The notes: generated by a model from the sequence alone, not told the origin. Positions 24,585 to 33,286 are shown, counted from the first letter of the stretch. The stretch: DNA of 64,000 nucleotides from Nitrosopumilus piranensis (GCF_000875775.1 NZ_CP010868.1:1623707-1687706); one strand, 5' to 3'. Program-made: numbers and translations.

Positions 24585-25403
24585 CTATATTCCAAGATAG
24601 GAGTTTGAATTTTTTTCTAGCAATGATGCAGTGTCATCAAATGATTTGCCTAGAACTTTGGAGGCAGCAAAAATCACACTGGGAATAAAGCTGATTTGTG
24701 CGGATTTCATTTCAAAACATCTAGAAAATCTAACAGGACCATCGGTCTCTACAAGAATTTTTGATTCGTCACTTTTTGATAACAAAGTCTGTTTGTCATT
24801 AGCATAGATCATCACAGGACCAAAGGAAACAAAAAATCCCATATCCATGGCCTTTTGCAGTTGTTTTTTGCTTCCATCAAACCAGTGAAGTAGTGCATGC
24901 TCAGTATTATATGAAGTCATTATTTGTAAAATATCATCTAAACTCTTTCTAGAATGAATAGATACTGGTTTGTGGGATTTTTCTGCACAAGACAGAAGAG
25001 TTTCAAAGACAACAGTTTGTCTTTTAGAGTCTTCATCGTTGTTGGTATACGTAGGGTCAAGTCCTATTTCACCAATTCCTGCAAGTGTATCATGATTGTT
25101 TTCTATCAGATCAACAACTTTTTCTAAATCATCATTTGTACATTCAGGATGAATTCCAATAAAGGGTAATACAAGATTGCTTTTTTTTGCAAGCTCCAAA
25201 GTTTGTAGTGAATTTTCTGCATCCATAGACACGCAACAAGCTTTGATTTTCAAAAACTCCATTTCCTGTAAAGTAAAATCCATATCAGAAGAATAGTGAG
25301 GATCTGACAAATGTATGTGAGAATCAAAATACCATGTCATTTCTTTATCAATTCTTAAAATAGTCTGTATAAATCGATTCCTTAGTGATATTTTTTCACT
25401 CAT
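24585..25403 (-). CDS. TatD-family metal-dependent hydrolase
   Basis: 272 residues; Met22 (25340) is a likely start, since the TIM-barrel begins with 'YFDSHIHLSDPHY' (HxH metal pair). Other metal ligands are Glu in 'GIGEIGLDPTY', His in 'SIHSR', His in 'ALLHWFDG' and Asp in 'LVETDGP'. These match TatD/amidohydrolase 3'-exonuclease-type enzymes. It acts in the cytosol on nucleic acids or, in some members, D-amino-acyl groups. It is divergent from the histone gene, 34 bp away. Confidence 0.92.
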   Translation of the reverse strand: MSEKISLRNRFIQTILRIDKEMTWYFDSHIHLSDPHYSSDMDFTLQEMEFLKIKACCVSMDAENSLQTLELAKKSNLVLPFIGIHPECTNDDLEKVVDLIENNHDTLAGIGEIGLDPTYTNNDEDSKRQTVVFETLLSCAEKSHKPVSIHSRKSLDDILQIMTSYNTEHALLHWFDGSKKQLQKAMDMGFFVSFGPVMIYANDKQTLLSKSDESKILVETDGPVRFSRCFEMKSAQISFIPSVIFAASKVLGKSFDDTASLLEKNSNSYLGI

Positions 25404-25436
25404 TATCTTTTTTCGGAAAAAACTAAAATAAAATTT

Positions 25437-25658
25437 ATGAAATCATCAGAATTAGGTCTATCTGCCATGTATAGAATTCTGAAAAAAGCAGGTGCCGAAA
25501 GAGTTAGTGATGAATCTGCAGATGAATTAAGAAGAGTGATTGAAGAAGTAGCAAATGGTATTGCTAAAAGTGCAGTAGATATGGCTTCTCATGCAGGTAG
25601 AAAAACGGTAAAAGGAGAAGATGTGAAATTGGCTTCAAAACCATTTAACAAATTCTAA
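25437..25658 (+). CDS. Archaeal histone
   Basis: 73 residues, the usual length. The histone fold is clear: helix 1 'SAMYRILKKAGAERVS', loop, a long central helix 'ESADELRRVIEEVANGIAKSAVDMASHAG', then 'RKTVKGEDVKLASK' (loop 2 and helix 3). Dimers wrap DNA into chromatin. There is no tail extension. It lies 34 bp from the TatD start and upstream of tRNA-Cys. Confidence 0.95.
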   Translation: MKSSELGLSAMYRILKKAGAERVSDESADELRRVIEEVANGIAKSAVDMASHAGRKTVKGEDVKLASKPFNKF

Positions 25659-25697
25659 TCTAAAGAGTTTAATTGTTCATTTTGTGTTTTTCAAAAC

Positions 25698-25769
25698 GGT
25701 ACTCTGGCAGAACGGTTATGCGTGGGCCTGCAAAGCCTATACAAGGGGGTTCGACTCCCTCGGGTACCT
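25698..25769 (+). tRNA. tRNA-Cys (GCA)
   Basis: A 72-nt cloverleaf. Acceptor GGTACTC pairs with GGGTACC (one G-U), the discriminator is T (expected for Cys), and the anticodon loop CTGCAAA holds GCA at 25730-25732 over a 5-bp stem. There is no intron and no encoded CCA. It ends one base before the stop codon of the convergent cupredoxin gene. Confidence 0.95.
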
Positions 25770-26216
25770 TTATTCAACAATAACTTGTCCTTCCATCCAA
25801 GGATGTAAGGTACAAAAATAATCAAAAGTTCCTGATTCATCAAAAGTAAGTGTGTATGCTTCAAAAGGATCCAAATATCCACTATCAAAAAGATCTATTG
25901 GTGCATCATAAAATCCAGATGTGACACTATGAAATGCAGAGTCTTCATTTACCCATGTTACTGATTCCCCTACGCTAATTGTAATTATAGATGGGATGTA
26001 ACATTTATCTTCTTTCTCACAACCAGGTCGTGAAACTTTTGTTGGCATTACAACATCGCCTTGAATCTCAGACTCTGATTGAAAAATTTCTGGAACTGAA
26101 TCCGCTGTAGATTCAGGAACCGGTTCAGGTTGTGGGTCTACATCAGTTGAAAAAGCAACAACTAAAGCTACTATGGTAATAATTCCAATTATAGATAAAG
26201 TAGTTATTTTTTTCAT
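25770..26216 (-). CDS. Exported cupredoxin (plastocyanin-like blue copper protein)
   Basis: 148 residues. A signal anchor spans residues 6-22, followed by a Pro/Glu-rich linker of about 30 residues. The cupredoxin fold has type 1 copper ligands His96 ('FHSVTSG'), Cys135, His138 and Met141 ('YFCTLHPWMEG'). Cys66 and Cys72 probably form a disulfide near the N-terminus. It would carry electrons on the outer membrane face, as many thaumarchaeal cupredoxins are proposed to do in ammonia oxidation. Its stop codon directly follows tRNA-Cys on the other strand. Confidence 0.92.
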   Translation of the reverse strand: MKKITTLSIIGIITIVALVVAFSTDVDPQPEPVPESTADSVPEIFQSESEIQGDVVMPTKVSRPGCEKEDKCYIPSIITISVGESVTWVNEDSAFHSVTSGFYDAPIDLFDSGYLDPFEAYTLTFDESGTFDYFCTLHPWMEGQVIVE

Positions 26217-26267
26217 TAAATCATTTCACATCCAAGATAGAGTTATTACATAATTACCAAGTTGTCT

Positions 26268-26278
26268 AAATATATAAC
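26268..26278 (+). promoter_or_regulatory. TATA box for the AIPR gene
   Basis: AAATATATAAC lies about 24 nt before the TTG at 26295, so the transcript would be leaderless and the TTG is the real start. Confidence 0.5.
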
Positions 26279-26294
26279 ATACTAGAAAAGTAAC

Positions 26295-28046
26295 TTGGCT
26301 CAAAACGGAAATGGGTTGTTAGAATACATACCTGGTTCACACACACTATTAGTTCAAAAAAACTCTACCCCACCTCTTGAAGGGTTTGCAGAAAATATCA
26401 GAGGTAGCATACATGAATATGCTGAGAACTCAAAAAGTGATGTCGAGAAAGGAAATAATTTTCTCCAGTGGATATTAACGCGAGTTTTTGAGGCTACAGA
26501 GGATGATGCTGCAGATGCAATTGTAGATGGAGCAAACGACTTGGGCATTGATGCATATCTTCCAGTAGATTTTTCAGATAATACAATTAGATTATTTCAA
26601 TCAAAGTATGGAACATCTCATTCACTAGAAGCAATTGCAAAATTCAAAGAAGATGCAAAAAGGTTACTTTCAAAAGACGTGACTAAAATGAGACCAGAGT
26701 TAGCTCAGCTTGTTACAAAAATAAAGGAAAAAAATCTTAAAGTAAAGTGCTGTTATGTAACAGATCAAAAAGTAGAGTACCATGATGATCTAGTTGAAGT
26801 AATTGATGAGGAAAAAATTATTCAGAAATTATGGGACAGAATAAAGAAACCAGCAGCAGGAAAAAAGTCATCTATACGACTAGAAAAGATGCTAAGACAC
26901 GAAAATACGATTTTAGGAATTTTGAAACTTCGTGAACTTACAGAGTTTGTAAGTAAGAATAGGGACTATGTTTTTGAATCAAATATCAGACAATGGATGC
27001 AGTTTAAGACTACAGTTAACAAAGGCCTGCGCGAAACATTGCAAAGTAATCCTAACAAATTCTTTTTTTATAATAACGGAATAACTATTGTAGTAAGCGA
27101 TTTTTCAGATCTGGGCGAGAACATGATTGAGCTTCATGCACCACAGATAGTAAACGGTGCTCAAACATCAAACTCCATACTTGATCATTCAAAGAGAACA
27201 AAAAACATGGATGGTTCAATGACAGTAACAATAATCAAAGCAGATGATGAACAAGAACAAAATAATATTACAAAGTATAGAAATTCTCAGAACTCAGTAA
27301 GAGGAAAGGATTTAGTTTCTTTGATGGATTTTCACAAATCAATAAAATCACAATTAAAAAATTGTGGCTATTTTTATGAAATTCAAGCAGGTTCTTTTGA
27401 TACAAAATCAAAATCCAAACAATGTGAATATGCAGGAGACTCTACATACAACAATTACCTTCCAGATAATCACAAAAAAGTCATTGTTGCAAAAGATGCA
27501 ATCCAGTCTTTAGTTGCAGGAATTGAACAAAGGCCAACAGAAGCATACAGTTCACCAGCTCAATTTCTTCCAAGAGGGAGCAAGTATGATGATATCTTCA
27601 ATGATAATCTAAAAGACGATTACAGAATTTTGTTGTACCCATATCTTGTAAAAGAATATGCAAAAAAGTCATTAAAGTATGGAAAGAAGGGAGGTCACAA
27701 GACAAAAAGATACGCAACATTGTTTTTTGTTGCAGTGTACTTTAGAATTCTCCACAAGAATATTTTGGAATCAAAGGGAGATTTTAAAGGTGATATTAGA
27801 AAAATAGAGCCTGTTTTTCGCAGTTTCAAACTTAATTCTAGAATTCTAAAGTTGACAGATATAATTGTGACAAAATTTCTTGAAGATACAGTAGTAGATG
27901 ATGAAATAGAGATGGCAAATACAAAACACAACTTCTTTTCCCAACATGTTTGGAATGAGACAATGCTTAGGGTAATTGATAAAAAAATTAGACAAGAAGA
28001 AGACGAAATATTAGCATTAAAAAAACTAACAAACAGTTTGTTGTGA
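26295..28046 (+). CDS. AIPR (abortive-infection phage resistance) family protein
   Basis: 583 residues from a TTG fixed by the TATA box. Residues about 50-180 look like a restriction-type PD-(D/E)xK fold: 'GIDAYLPVDF' (Asp86) and 'LFQSKYG' (Gln102, Lys104). The AIPR core follows: 'FFYNNGITIV' near residue 260, 'QIVNGAQTSNSI' near 290, and a helical C-terminal half ending in a coiled segment. AIPR proteins are linked to phage resistance in bacteria. Here it stands alone with no toxin, methylase or CRISPR neighbour. The catalytic role is inference from motifs. Confidence 0.85.
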   Translation: MAQNGNGLLEYIPGSHTLLVQKNSTPPLEGFAENIRGSIHEYAENSKSDVEKGNNFLQWILTRVFEATEDDAADAIVDGANDLGIDAYLPVDFSDNTIRLFQSKYGTSHSLEAIAKFKEDAKRLLSKDVTKMRPELAQLVTKIKEKNLKVKCCYVTDQKVEYHDDLVEVIDEEKIIQKLWDRIKKPAAGKKSSIRLEKMLRHENTILGILKLRELTEFVSKNRDYVFESNIRQWMQFKTTVNKGLRETLQSNPNKFFFYNNGITIVVSDFSDLGENMIELHAPQIVNGAQTSNSILDHSKRTKNMDGSMTVTIIKADDEQEQNNITKYRNSQNSVRGKDLVSLMDFHKSIKSQLKNCGYFYEIQAGSFDTKSKSKQCEYAGDSTYNNYLPDNHKKVIVAKDAIQSLVAGIEQRPTEAYSSPAQFLPRGSKYDDIFNDNLKDDYRILLYPYLVKEYAKKSLKYGKKGGHKTKRYATLFFVAVYFRILHKNILESKGDFKGDIRKIEPVFRSFKLNSRILKLTDIIVTKFLEDTVVDDEIEMANTKHNFFSQHVWNETMLRVIDKKIRQEEDEILALKKLTNSLL

Positions 28047-28201
28047 TTCTAGTAGGCAGAGTCCAACCAAGTAAAAATCTTGCAGGAGGTTTACATTGGT
28101 CAGACTACTACCTAAATTTCATAAAAACAAGTGGTATTTAACATAATTTTCACCAAGTTTCCAGAATGTTTTTTATATCGATTAAAAAAAGCAGAGTCAC
28201 T

Positions 28202-28369
28202 TTGGGACTAAAAGAAAAATGTGCAATTTGTAGTCAGAAGATTGAGCTTCGTTTTGTTCCCATGGAAGAGTGGGGAATTGAAGGTTCAATTTGCGGAGAT
28301 TGTTATTCAAAAAAAATTCATGAGCATTATCCCGGAGATCACATTAGAGTAAACAAGCACTTAGATTGA
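28202..28369 (+). CDS. Zinc-binding small protein (55 aa)
   Basis: An ATG at 28166 gives 67 residues, but a TATA box (TTTTTATATCG, near 28168-28178) lies about 28 nt before TTG 28202. I prefer the shorter 55-residue form. It has 'CAICSQKIE' and 'ICGDCYSKK', the two halves of a zinc knuckle, and an acidic-basic C-terminal part with three His residues. The function is unknown. It ends 2 bp before the convergent stop of the gene at 28372. Confidence 0.65.
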   Translation: MGLKEKCAICSQKIELRFVPMEEWGIEGSICGDCYSKKIHEHYPGDHIRVNKHLD

Positions 28370-28371
28370 TG

Positions 28372-28959
28372 TTAATCTTCTTTTGAGAATTTATTTGCGT
28401 TAAAACAATTCCAAACTAGAGGATCACTCTTTACATCTTTTTCTTCAAGGAATTTAATATCAGTAATTGTCTTTTTTCTTTTCAACAAGTTTACTTGGAA
28501 ACTAGTGAATTTTTTACAATCACATTTGTTGTACAAACATACATCATCATCACCTTCATCATGATCTGCTGCTTCATGACCGCAATTACACATTGCATCT
28601 TTTTTTACATCGTCAAGTGATTTTTTTGCATACGTACCTAATCTTAGATATGCTTCTCCCCCATGTCCTTTCTTGAAGCGCTCATAATTTTCAGATTTTT
28701 GTAAAATTTTGTAGAAAGACAAATTTGTGTCAGGCTTTTGGGAATCAGCACCCATGATGAACCAGTACTTTTCGCCAGTCTCTACAAATCGGATTTTGAT
28801 GGATGGATCTACCCAATATCGTATAGTATCATGCCATAAAGAAGCAGACTCTTTTCTGTCAGAGACCAGAGGAACTACATTCATTCTAAGATCATAGTAC
28901 CTGTAAGCGACACCAACAAAGTCATTAAACCAAGGAATTGAAATAGACAATGTTGGCAA
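28372..28959 (-). CDS. Hypothetical protein with a Cys/His zinc cluster
   Basis: 195 residues. The N-terminal 120 residues are a mixed fold ('YYDLRMNVVPLVSDRK', 'RYWVDPSIKIRFVETGEKYWFIMGA'). Residues about 124-150 hold a compact metal site, with 'CNCGHEAADHDEGDD' and 'CLYNKCDCKKF', that is CxCGHx4H...Cx4CxC. This Cys/His pattern recurs in small actinobacterial and archaeal proteins and is probably a zinc module. No enzyme motif is evident. It diverges from the HTH_45 gene at 29035. Confidence 0.7.
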   Translation of the reverse strand: MPTLSISIPWFNDFVGVAYRYYDLRMNVVPLVSDRKESASLWHDTIRYWVDPSIKIRFVETGEKYWFIMGADSQKPDTNLSFYKILQKSENYERFKKGHGGEAYLRLGTYAKKSLDDVKKDAMCNCGHEAADHDEGDDDVCLYNKCDCKKFTSFQVNLLKRKKTITDIKFLEEKDVKSDPLVWNCFNANKFSKED

Positions 28960-29034
28960 ATCAGGCTAGAGATTATTTATCTGATCTGAATTAATGGTAA
29001 TACCCTTATATCTGAGTTTTAAAGTAAAGTACGT

Positions 29035-29316
29035 ATGGTTTCCTATAGAACTAGCATGCAGATTGTAGCGGATTTGTTGACTGTTACTGAACAGTCTGGA
29101 CAGGAAGGTATCAAGACAACATCCCTTCTAACAAAGGCAAACTTATCACATTCTAGACTATCCAAATTCTTAGAAAACTTGACCGGCGCAGGTCTGATCA
29201 ATAAAATTGAATTTGATGGGAAAAACACTTTTGTGATTACGCCAAAAGGAAGACAGTATTTAGAGTCTTATGCAAACTTTTCAAGTATTGCAGAATCATT
29301 TGGTTTAGAACTCTAA
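29035..29316 (+). CDS. HTH_45 winged-helix regulator (second copy)
   Basis: 93 residues, paralogous to 21724-22011. Shared features are 'YRTSMQIVADLL', 'LLTKANLSHSRLSKFLENL', a wing, 'GRQYLESYANFSSIAESFGLEL' and the same C-terminal end '..FGL.L'. The start is ATG with a plausible TATA (CCCTTATATC) about 30 nt upstream. It ends 3 bp before the convergent small membrane protein gene. Confidence 0.88.
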   Translation: MVSYRTSMQIVADLLTVTEQSGQEGIKTTSLLTKANLSHSRLSKFLENLTGAGLINKIEFDGKNTFVITPKGRQYLESYANFSSIAESFGLEL

Positions 29317-29319
29317 AAT

Positions 29320-29541
29320 CTATTTCTTAGAACGTCTTCTAGCATTTGCCTTTTGTCGTTCCTTTTTCTCTTTGTATGAACTGTAAAGGATAATGATGAT
29401 TATTCCTGCAATTGAGCCATAAAATAATGGAATGAAAGGTTGTTCGCGCATTTCACCAGTCGTTGGAGAGAAAAATGCAATTGGAATTCCAACTACCATA
29501 AAAATCAAAATTACTGTAAGATACTTGTCCATATTCTTCAT
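29320..29541 (-). CDS. Small membrane protein (73 aa, two TM)
   Basis: TM1 covers residues about 8-24 (LTVILIFMVVGIPIAFF), a loop with Pro/Arg follows, TM2 covers about 37-53 (LFYGSIAGIIIIILYSS), and a strongly basic tail ends 'RRRSKK'. It is divergent to a similar two-TM protein at 29594, with only 52 bp between them. The pair probably shares a promoter region. The role is unknown. Confidence 0.7.
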   Translation of the reverse strand: MKNMDKYLTVILIFMVVGIPIAFFSPTTGEMREQPFIPLFYGSIAGIIIIILYSSYKEKKERQKANARRRSKK

Positions 29542-29593
29542 AATTTACAAAACCATATATCTTTTTGAAATTATCAAAAAACTCAGAGAAAAT

Positions 29594-29779
29594 ATGACAA
29601 AAATGCTGGAATTGGGAGGATTAGGTTTGATAGTTATTATGTTTGCAAGTTTTGTTGGAGCACTTCAACCTACTATTGAACCAGGATTATCACCAGTTTT
29701 TTGGGGATGTGCAGGAGCTGCTCTTATGATAATCATGTATAGAAAATTCAAAAGAAGAAAAGAAGAGAAAACAAATTAG
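29594..29779 (+). CDS. Small membrane protein (61 aa, two TM)
   Basis: ATG at 29594; a longer frame back to 29432 overlaps the divergent gene and is not supported. TM1 is residues about 7-23 (GGLGLIVIMFASFVGAL), TM2 about 31-47 (SPVFWGCAGAALMIIMY), and the tail is basic (KFKRRKEEK). It resembles the divergent gene at 29320-29541 in plan. The two may be paralogues or partners. Confidence 0.65.
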   Translation: MTKMLELGGLGLIVIMFASFVGALQPTIEPGLSPVFWGCAGAALMIIMYRKFKRRKEEKTN

Positions 29780-29866
29780 AAATTTCAAAAAATACAAGTA
29801 ATTGATCAACGTTTAATCAACCGACAGATCTATAAAGGACAATTCCAGGTAATGTATGAGGAGAAT

Positions 29867-29953
29867 ATGACAGAACAAAATAAACAATGGTGGGAAGGTT
29901 TAGGAAAAGAACTTGAGATCGACATTGAAACCCTTGATGAGTCAAATTCTTAA
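29867..29953 (+). CDS. 28-aa acidic mini-protein
   Basis: ATG at 29867 (an in-frame ATG at 29852 would give 33 aa), stop at 29951-29953. GAGGAG lies just before the start. The peptide has two adjacent Trp residues and an acidic second half ('LEIDIETLDESN'). No motif is recognised. It precedes tRNA-Thr on the opposite strand. Confidence 0.4.
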   Translation: MTEQNKQWWEGLGKELEIDIETLDESNS

Positions 29954-29985
29954 TAATTTAGAAATATTTTTTGGAAAATTTACAA

Positions 29986-30059
29986 AGCCTCGGACGGGAT
30001 ACGAACCCGCGACCTAACGCTTACGAGGCGTTCGCTCTACCAGGCTGAGCTACCAAGGC
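29986..30059 (-). tRNA. tRNA-Thr (CGT)
   Basis: A 74-nt cloverleaf on the minus strand. Acceptor GCCTTGG pairs with CCGAGGC, with discriminator T. The anticodon loop CTCGTAA holds CGT (plus-strand 30023-30025) over the AACGC/GCGTT stem, and the T-arm has GGTTCGTATCC. No intron and no encoded CCA. This reads ACG codons. Confidence 0.93.
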
Positions 30060-30112
30060 ACGATTGGATAAATCCATCAGAGTTAATAAAAAGCCTTTCT
30101 GAGTTGGATTAA

Positions 30113-31411
30113 TTGAAAAAAACAATTTCTGGAATTAGAGGAATATTTGGAGAAGATCTTAATCTAAAAGACGTATTAGAGTTTTGTAACAATTTTTCAT
30201 CACTAGTAAAATCACAAAAATGTGTGATTGGAAAAGATACAAGACCTTCAGGATTTATGATAAAAGATACAGCTAGTGCAGCATTGATGAAAAATGGAAT
30301 AGACGTTTTTAATTTAGGAACTGTGCCGACACCAGTTGTTTTTAGAGAAGCAAGAAAGTATGGTGCAGGAATAGTTGTGTCTTCATCTCACAATCCAATT
30401 GAGTGGAATGGTATGAAGTTCATCATAAAAGGAAGAGGAATAAATGAAAAGGAGCTTCCACAAATAATCGAAAAACAAGAAATAACAAAATCAAAAATTG
30501 GTAATGAACAAGATATTTCATCATCATATGTTGAAGATGCAAAGAAAATCATAGGAAATTTAGAAAATCAACCTGAAATTGTAGTAGATATTGGGGGTGG
30601 TGCGGCAAAAGGATTTGCACCTGACTTATTGGAATCTATTGGATGTAAGGTTCTCACACTAAATGAGAACCTAGAAGGATGTTCCAGAGGGCCTGATCCC
30701 ACTGCAGACAACTTGTCAGAACTTGTTTCAGCATCATCTAACAAGGAAATTGGGTTTGCGTTTGATCTAGATGGCGATCGGTTAGTTGTGGTTAGAAATG
30801 GAAAAAAACAAACACCAGATGTAACATTAGGGCTAGGAGTTGCAAAATCATTAGAACTAGGATACAAGAAGTTTGTTCTAAGTATTGATACAAGTGTTTC
30901 AGTTGAAAAATTCATCAAAGAAAGAGGTGGAACTGTTCAAAGAACCAAAGTAGGCGAAGCAAATGTTATTGAACAAATGTTAGAAAGTAACGCACAAGCT
31001 GGAGGAGAAGGAAGTAGTGGTGGCTTTATTTTACCTGAATTCAATTATTGTAGAGAAGGGATTCTCACCAGTGGTTTAATTTCATCTATGTTAGGAACCA
31101 AAAAGTTCAATGAAATTTTGAATTTTATGGAAAGCTATTTCCAAATTAGAGACAAGACTGCAATTGATTCACAATTTCATGACAAAGTAATAGATGATGT
31201 GCATTCGAAATTATCTAAAGAGTATTCAGAAGTTAATACATTGGATGGGGTTAAAGGAATTATTGATGAAGACAGTTGGGTATTAATTAGAAAATCAAAC
31301 ACTGAAGACATCATTAGAGTTTCAGCTGAATCAAATGATGAAGAAAAATGTAGGCAAATTGTAAAAGACACAATAGAATTGGTGAAGCAAAGTTATGACA
31401 AAATTAGATGA
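30113..31411 (+). CDS. Phosphomannomutase/phosphoglucosamine mutase family
   Basis: 432 residues from a TTG. The active-site serine is in 'VSSSHNPIEWNGMKF' (near residue 90) and the metal loop is 'FDLDGDRLVVV' (near 220). The sugar-recognition loop 'GGEGSSGGF' and the C-terminal phosphate-binding 'RKSNTEDIIRVSAES' complete the four domains. It interconverts hexose 1- and 6-phosphates, most likely for surface glycan precursors. Whether mannose or glucosamine is preferred cannot be told. The 3' end overlaps thiL by 17 bp. Confidence 0.93.
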   Translation: MKKTISGIRGIFGEDLNLKDVLEFCNNFSSLVKSQKCVIGKDTRPSGFMIKDTASAALMKNGIDVFNLGTVPTPVVFREARKYGAGIVVSSSHNPIEWNGMKFIIKGRGINEKELPQIIEKQEITKSKIGNEQDISSSYVEDAKKIIGNLENQPEIVVDIGGGAAKGFAPDLLESIGCKVLTLNENLEGCSRGPDPTADNLSELVSASSNKEIGFAFDLDGDRLVVVRNGKKQTPDVTLGLGVAKSLELGYKKFVLSIDTSVSVEKFIKERGGTVQRTKVGEANVIEQMLESNAQAGGEGSSGGFILPEFNYCREGILTSGLISSMLGTKKFNEILNFMESYFQIRDKTAIDSQFHDKVIDDVHSKLSKEYSEVNTLDGVKGIIDEDSWVLIRKSNTEDIIRVSAESNDEEKCRQIVKDTIELVKQSYDKIR

Positions 31412-32345
31412 GTCAGACATTATCAAAATTTTTCAGAAAAAACTAGGAAACAAGAATTTTGTATCTGAAGATGTGGAAATTTTCAAGTTAAGCAAGTCCA
31501 AGGTTATAGCAAAAACAGACACATTAGTTGAGAGTACTGATATTCCTCCAAAAATGAAACTATCAGATGCTGCAAGAAAAAGCATAGTTGCATGTGTAAG
31601 TGATTTTGCAGCAAAAGGAATTAGGCCTCAATATGGCATTATTTCAGTTAATTTTCCTTCAGACATATCACGCTCAAAGATTGAGGATGCTGCAAATGGC
31701 TTTAGAAAAGCCTGCAAAGAGTTTGGGATTTCCATTCTAGGAGGAGATACAAATGAAGGAAGAGAAATTGTGTTTAATGTATGTCTGTTTGGCAGTTCTG
31801 ATGGCATAATACCTAGGAGAGGCTCAAAGAATAAAGATCTAATTTTTACAACAGGTCCATTTGGATATACTGCAGCAGGTTTGGATATATTGCTACACAA
31901 AAAAAGTGGGAAAAGAGATTTTGTCAAAAAAGCTGTCCAGTCAGTGTTACATCCAAAGCCACCAATGAGTTTTGGGATAAGAAACAAGAGATATTTTTCA
32001 TCAGCAATGGATTCTAGTGACGGTCTATCTACTACACTTAATGAGATGGCAAAACAATCAAAAAAGAAATTTGTCATTACCAATTCCCTACACAAAAAAG
32101 ACTTGGAAACTCATGCAAAGATGCAAAAACTGAATATAGATAATCTAGTTTTTCACGGAGGTGAAGAATATGAGTTTGTATTTACCATTAATCCAAAACA
32201 CAAACAAACCGTTCTAAAAAATGCAAGATTACTCAAAACACCAATTATTGAGATTGGTTACGTGACTGCAGGAAAAGGGGTAGTCTTGCAAAGAAACAAC
32301 AAAGAAATTATTCTAAAAGACGCGGGTTGGAAACACTTTAGGTAA
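31395..32345 (+). CDS. thiL: Thiamine-monophosphate kinase
   Basis: 316 residues. It phosphorylates thiamine monophosphate to thiamine diphosphate with ATP. The AIR-synthase fold is shown by 'AKTDTLVESTDIPP' (metal-binding Asp), 'SVNFPSD', 'GGDTNEGREIVFNVCLFG' and 'MDSSDGLSTTL'. The start overlaps the mutase gene by 17 bp, so the two are probably cotranscribed though functionally unrelated. The stop directly abuts the convergent stop of the gene at 32346. Confidence 0.93.
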   Translation: MTKLDESDIIKIFQKKLGNKNFVSEDVEIFKLSKSKVIAKTDTLVESTDIPPKMKLSDAARKSIVACVSDFAAKGIRPQYGIISVNFPSDISRSKIEDAANGFRKACKEFGISILGGDTNEGREIVFNVCLFGSSDGIIPRRGSKNKDLIFTTGPFGYTAAGLDILLHKKSGKRDFVKKAVQSVLHPKPPMSFGIRNKRYFSSAMDSSDGLSTTLNEMAKQSKKKFVITNSLHKKDLETHAKMQKLNIDNLVFHGGEEYEFVFTINPKHKQTVLKNARLLKTPIIEIGYVTAGKGVVLQRNNKEIILKDAGWKHFR

Positions 32346-32666
32346 TTATTCACCTGAAGACACATCTCTTTCAACATTATTTACAATACTAAAAACAGAT
32401 TCAGCAGGCAAAACTGCAACACATTCAGTCATCCACAAATCATCAAGGTATAACAATCGTTTTCTGTCATCGTCTGGCAAGTCATCAGGATGTGCTTCAG
32501 GATATAGTGCATGCATTTTGTATCCTTCATTTGCAATTTGTTGGCATTTTTTCTCTTGAGGTGACAAAATCACTTCATTGATCGGAGTAAATGATTGAAT
32601 TGCCATTGAACCAAACAAGGCAGCAGCTACTGCAACACCAATTGCCAGAAACAAAATAGAACCCAT
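32346..32666 (-). CDS. Membrane-anchored protein, unknown function
   Basis: 106 residues. One N-terminal hydrophobic helix (residues 3-22, Ala/Val/Gly-rich) is followed by a charged outer domain with two Cys (in 'KKCQQI' and 'MTECVAV') that may form a disulfide. 'HALYPEAHPDDLPDDDRKRLLYLDDLW' is the most distinctive stretch. No catalytic pattern is seen. Upstream lies the uS11 promoter region, divergently oriented. Confidence 0.7.
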   Translation of the reverse strand: MGSILFLAIGVAVAAALFGSMAIQSFTPINEVILSPQEKKCQQIANEGYKMHALYPEAHPDDLPDDDRKRLLYLDDLWMTECVAVLPAESVFSIVNNVERDVSSGE

Positions 32667-32782
32667 AGAGAATCTTTGAGTTTGTCAGTATAAGAATAAT
32701 AGTCGTTTTTGAGTCAAGTGACCAAATTAAAGCAAAATCTGAAAATCAATGTTTTTTAAACCCCTTTAGGTGTGAGTAGTCA

Positions 32783-33286
32783 TTGTCAGAAACTGAAGCC
32801 AAAGTTGAGGAAGCACCAGTAGAAGAGACTGAAGCACCTGCCCAGGAAGTTGAATCCGAAGCAGTAGAGCAAAAAGCTCAACCAGAGGCAAAGAAAGAGG
32901 GCCCAGAAAAATGGGGTATCGCTCACATTTACAGTAGTTACAATAACACAATCATTCACATGACCGATCTAACTGGTGGAGAAACTGTTTCCATTAGTTC
33001 TGGTGGAATTCATGTCAATGCAGACAGATACGAATCATCACCATTTGCTGCAATGAAAGCTGCAAATGCAGTAGTAGAATCTGCAAAGACAAAAGGATTC
33101 ACAGGATTTCACATCAGAGTTCGTGCAGTCGGTGGAGTTGGTTCTAGAGTACCAGGTCCAGGAGCACAAGCTGCAATCAGAGCACTAGCAAGAGGCGGAT
33201 TTAAGATTGGAAGAATTGATGATGTTACACCTATTCCTCACGACACCACTAGAAAGAAGGGTGGAAAGAGAGGAAGAAGGGTCTAG
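32783..33286 (+). CDS. rps11: Ribosomal protein uS11 with acidic N-terminal extension
   Basis: 167 residues from a TTG about 25 nt after TTTTTTAAACC. Residues about 45-167 are canonical S11: '[22 protein letters not shown]', '[12 protein letters not shown]' and '[19 protein letters not shown]'. The tail '[21 protein letters not shown]' is the conserved basic end. The extra 40 residues are Glu/Ala/Pro-rich and acidic. S11 binds the platform of the small subunit. It is not in a ribosomal operon here. Confidence 0.95.
   Translation: MSETEAKVEEAPVEETEAPAQEVESEAVEQKAQPEAKKEGPEKWGIAHIYSSYNNTIIHMTDLTGGETVSISSGGIHVNADRYESSPFAAMKAANAVVESAKTKGFTGFHIRVRAVGGVGSRVPGPGAQAAIRALARGGFKIGRIDDVTPIPHDTTRKKGGKRGRRV

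Noticed and set aside
28043-28141. 32-codon frame after the AIPR gene
   Set aside because: It starts inside the AIPR stop codon and has no motif or signal; probably chance, although it could be a remnant.
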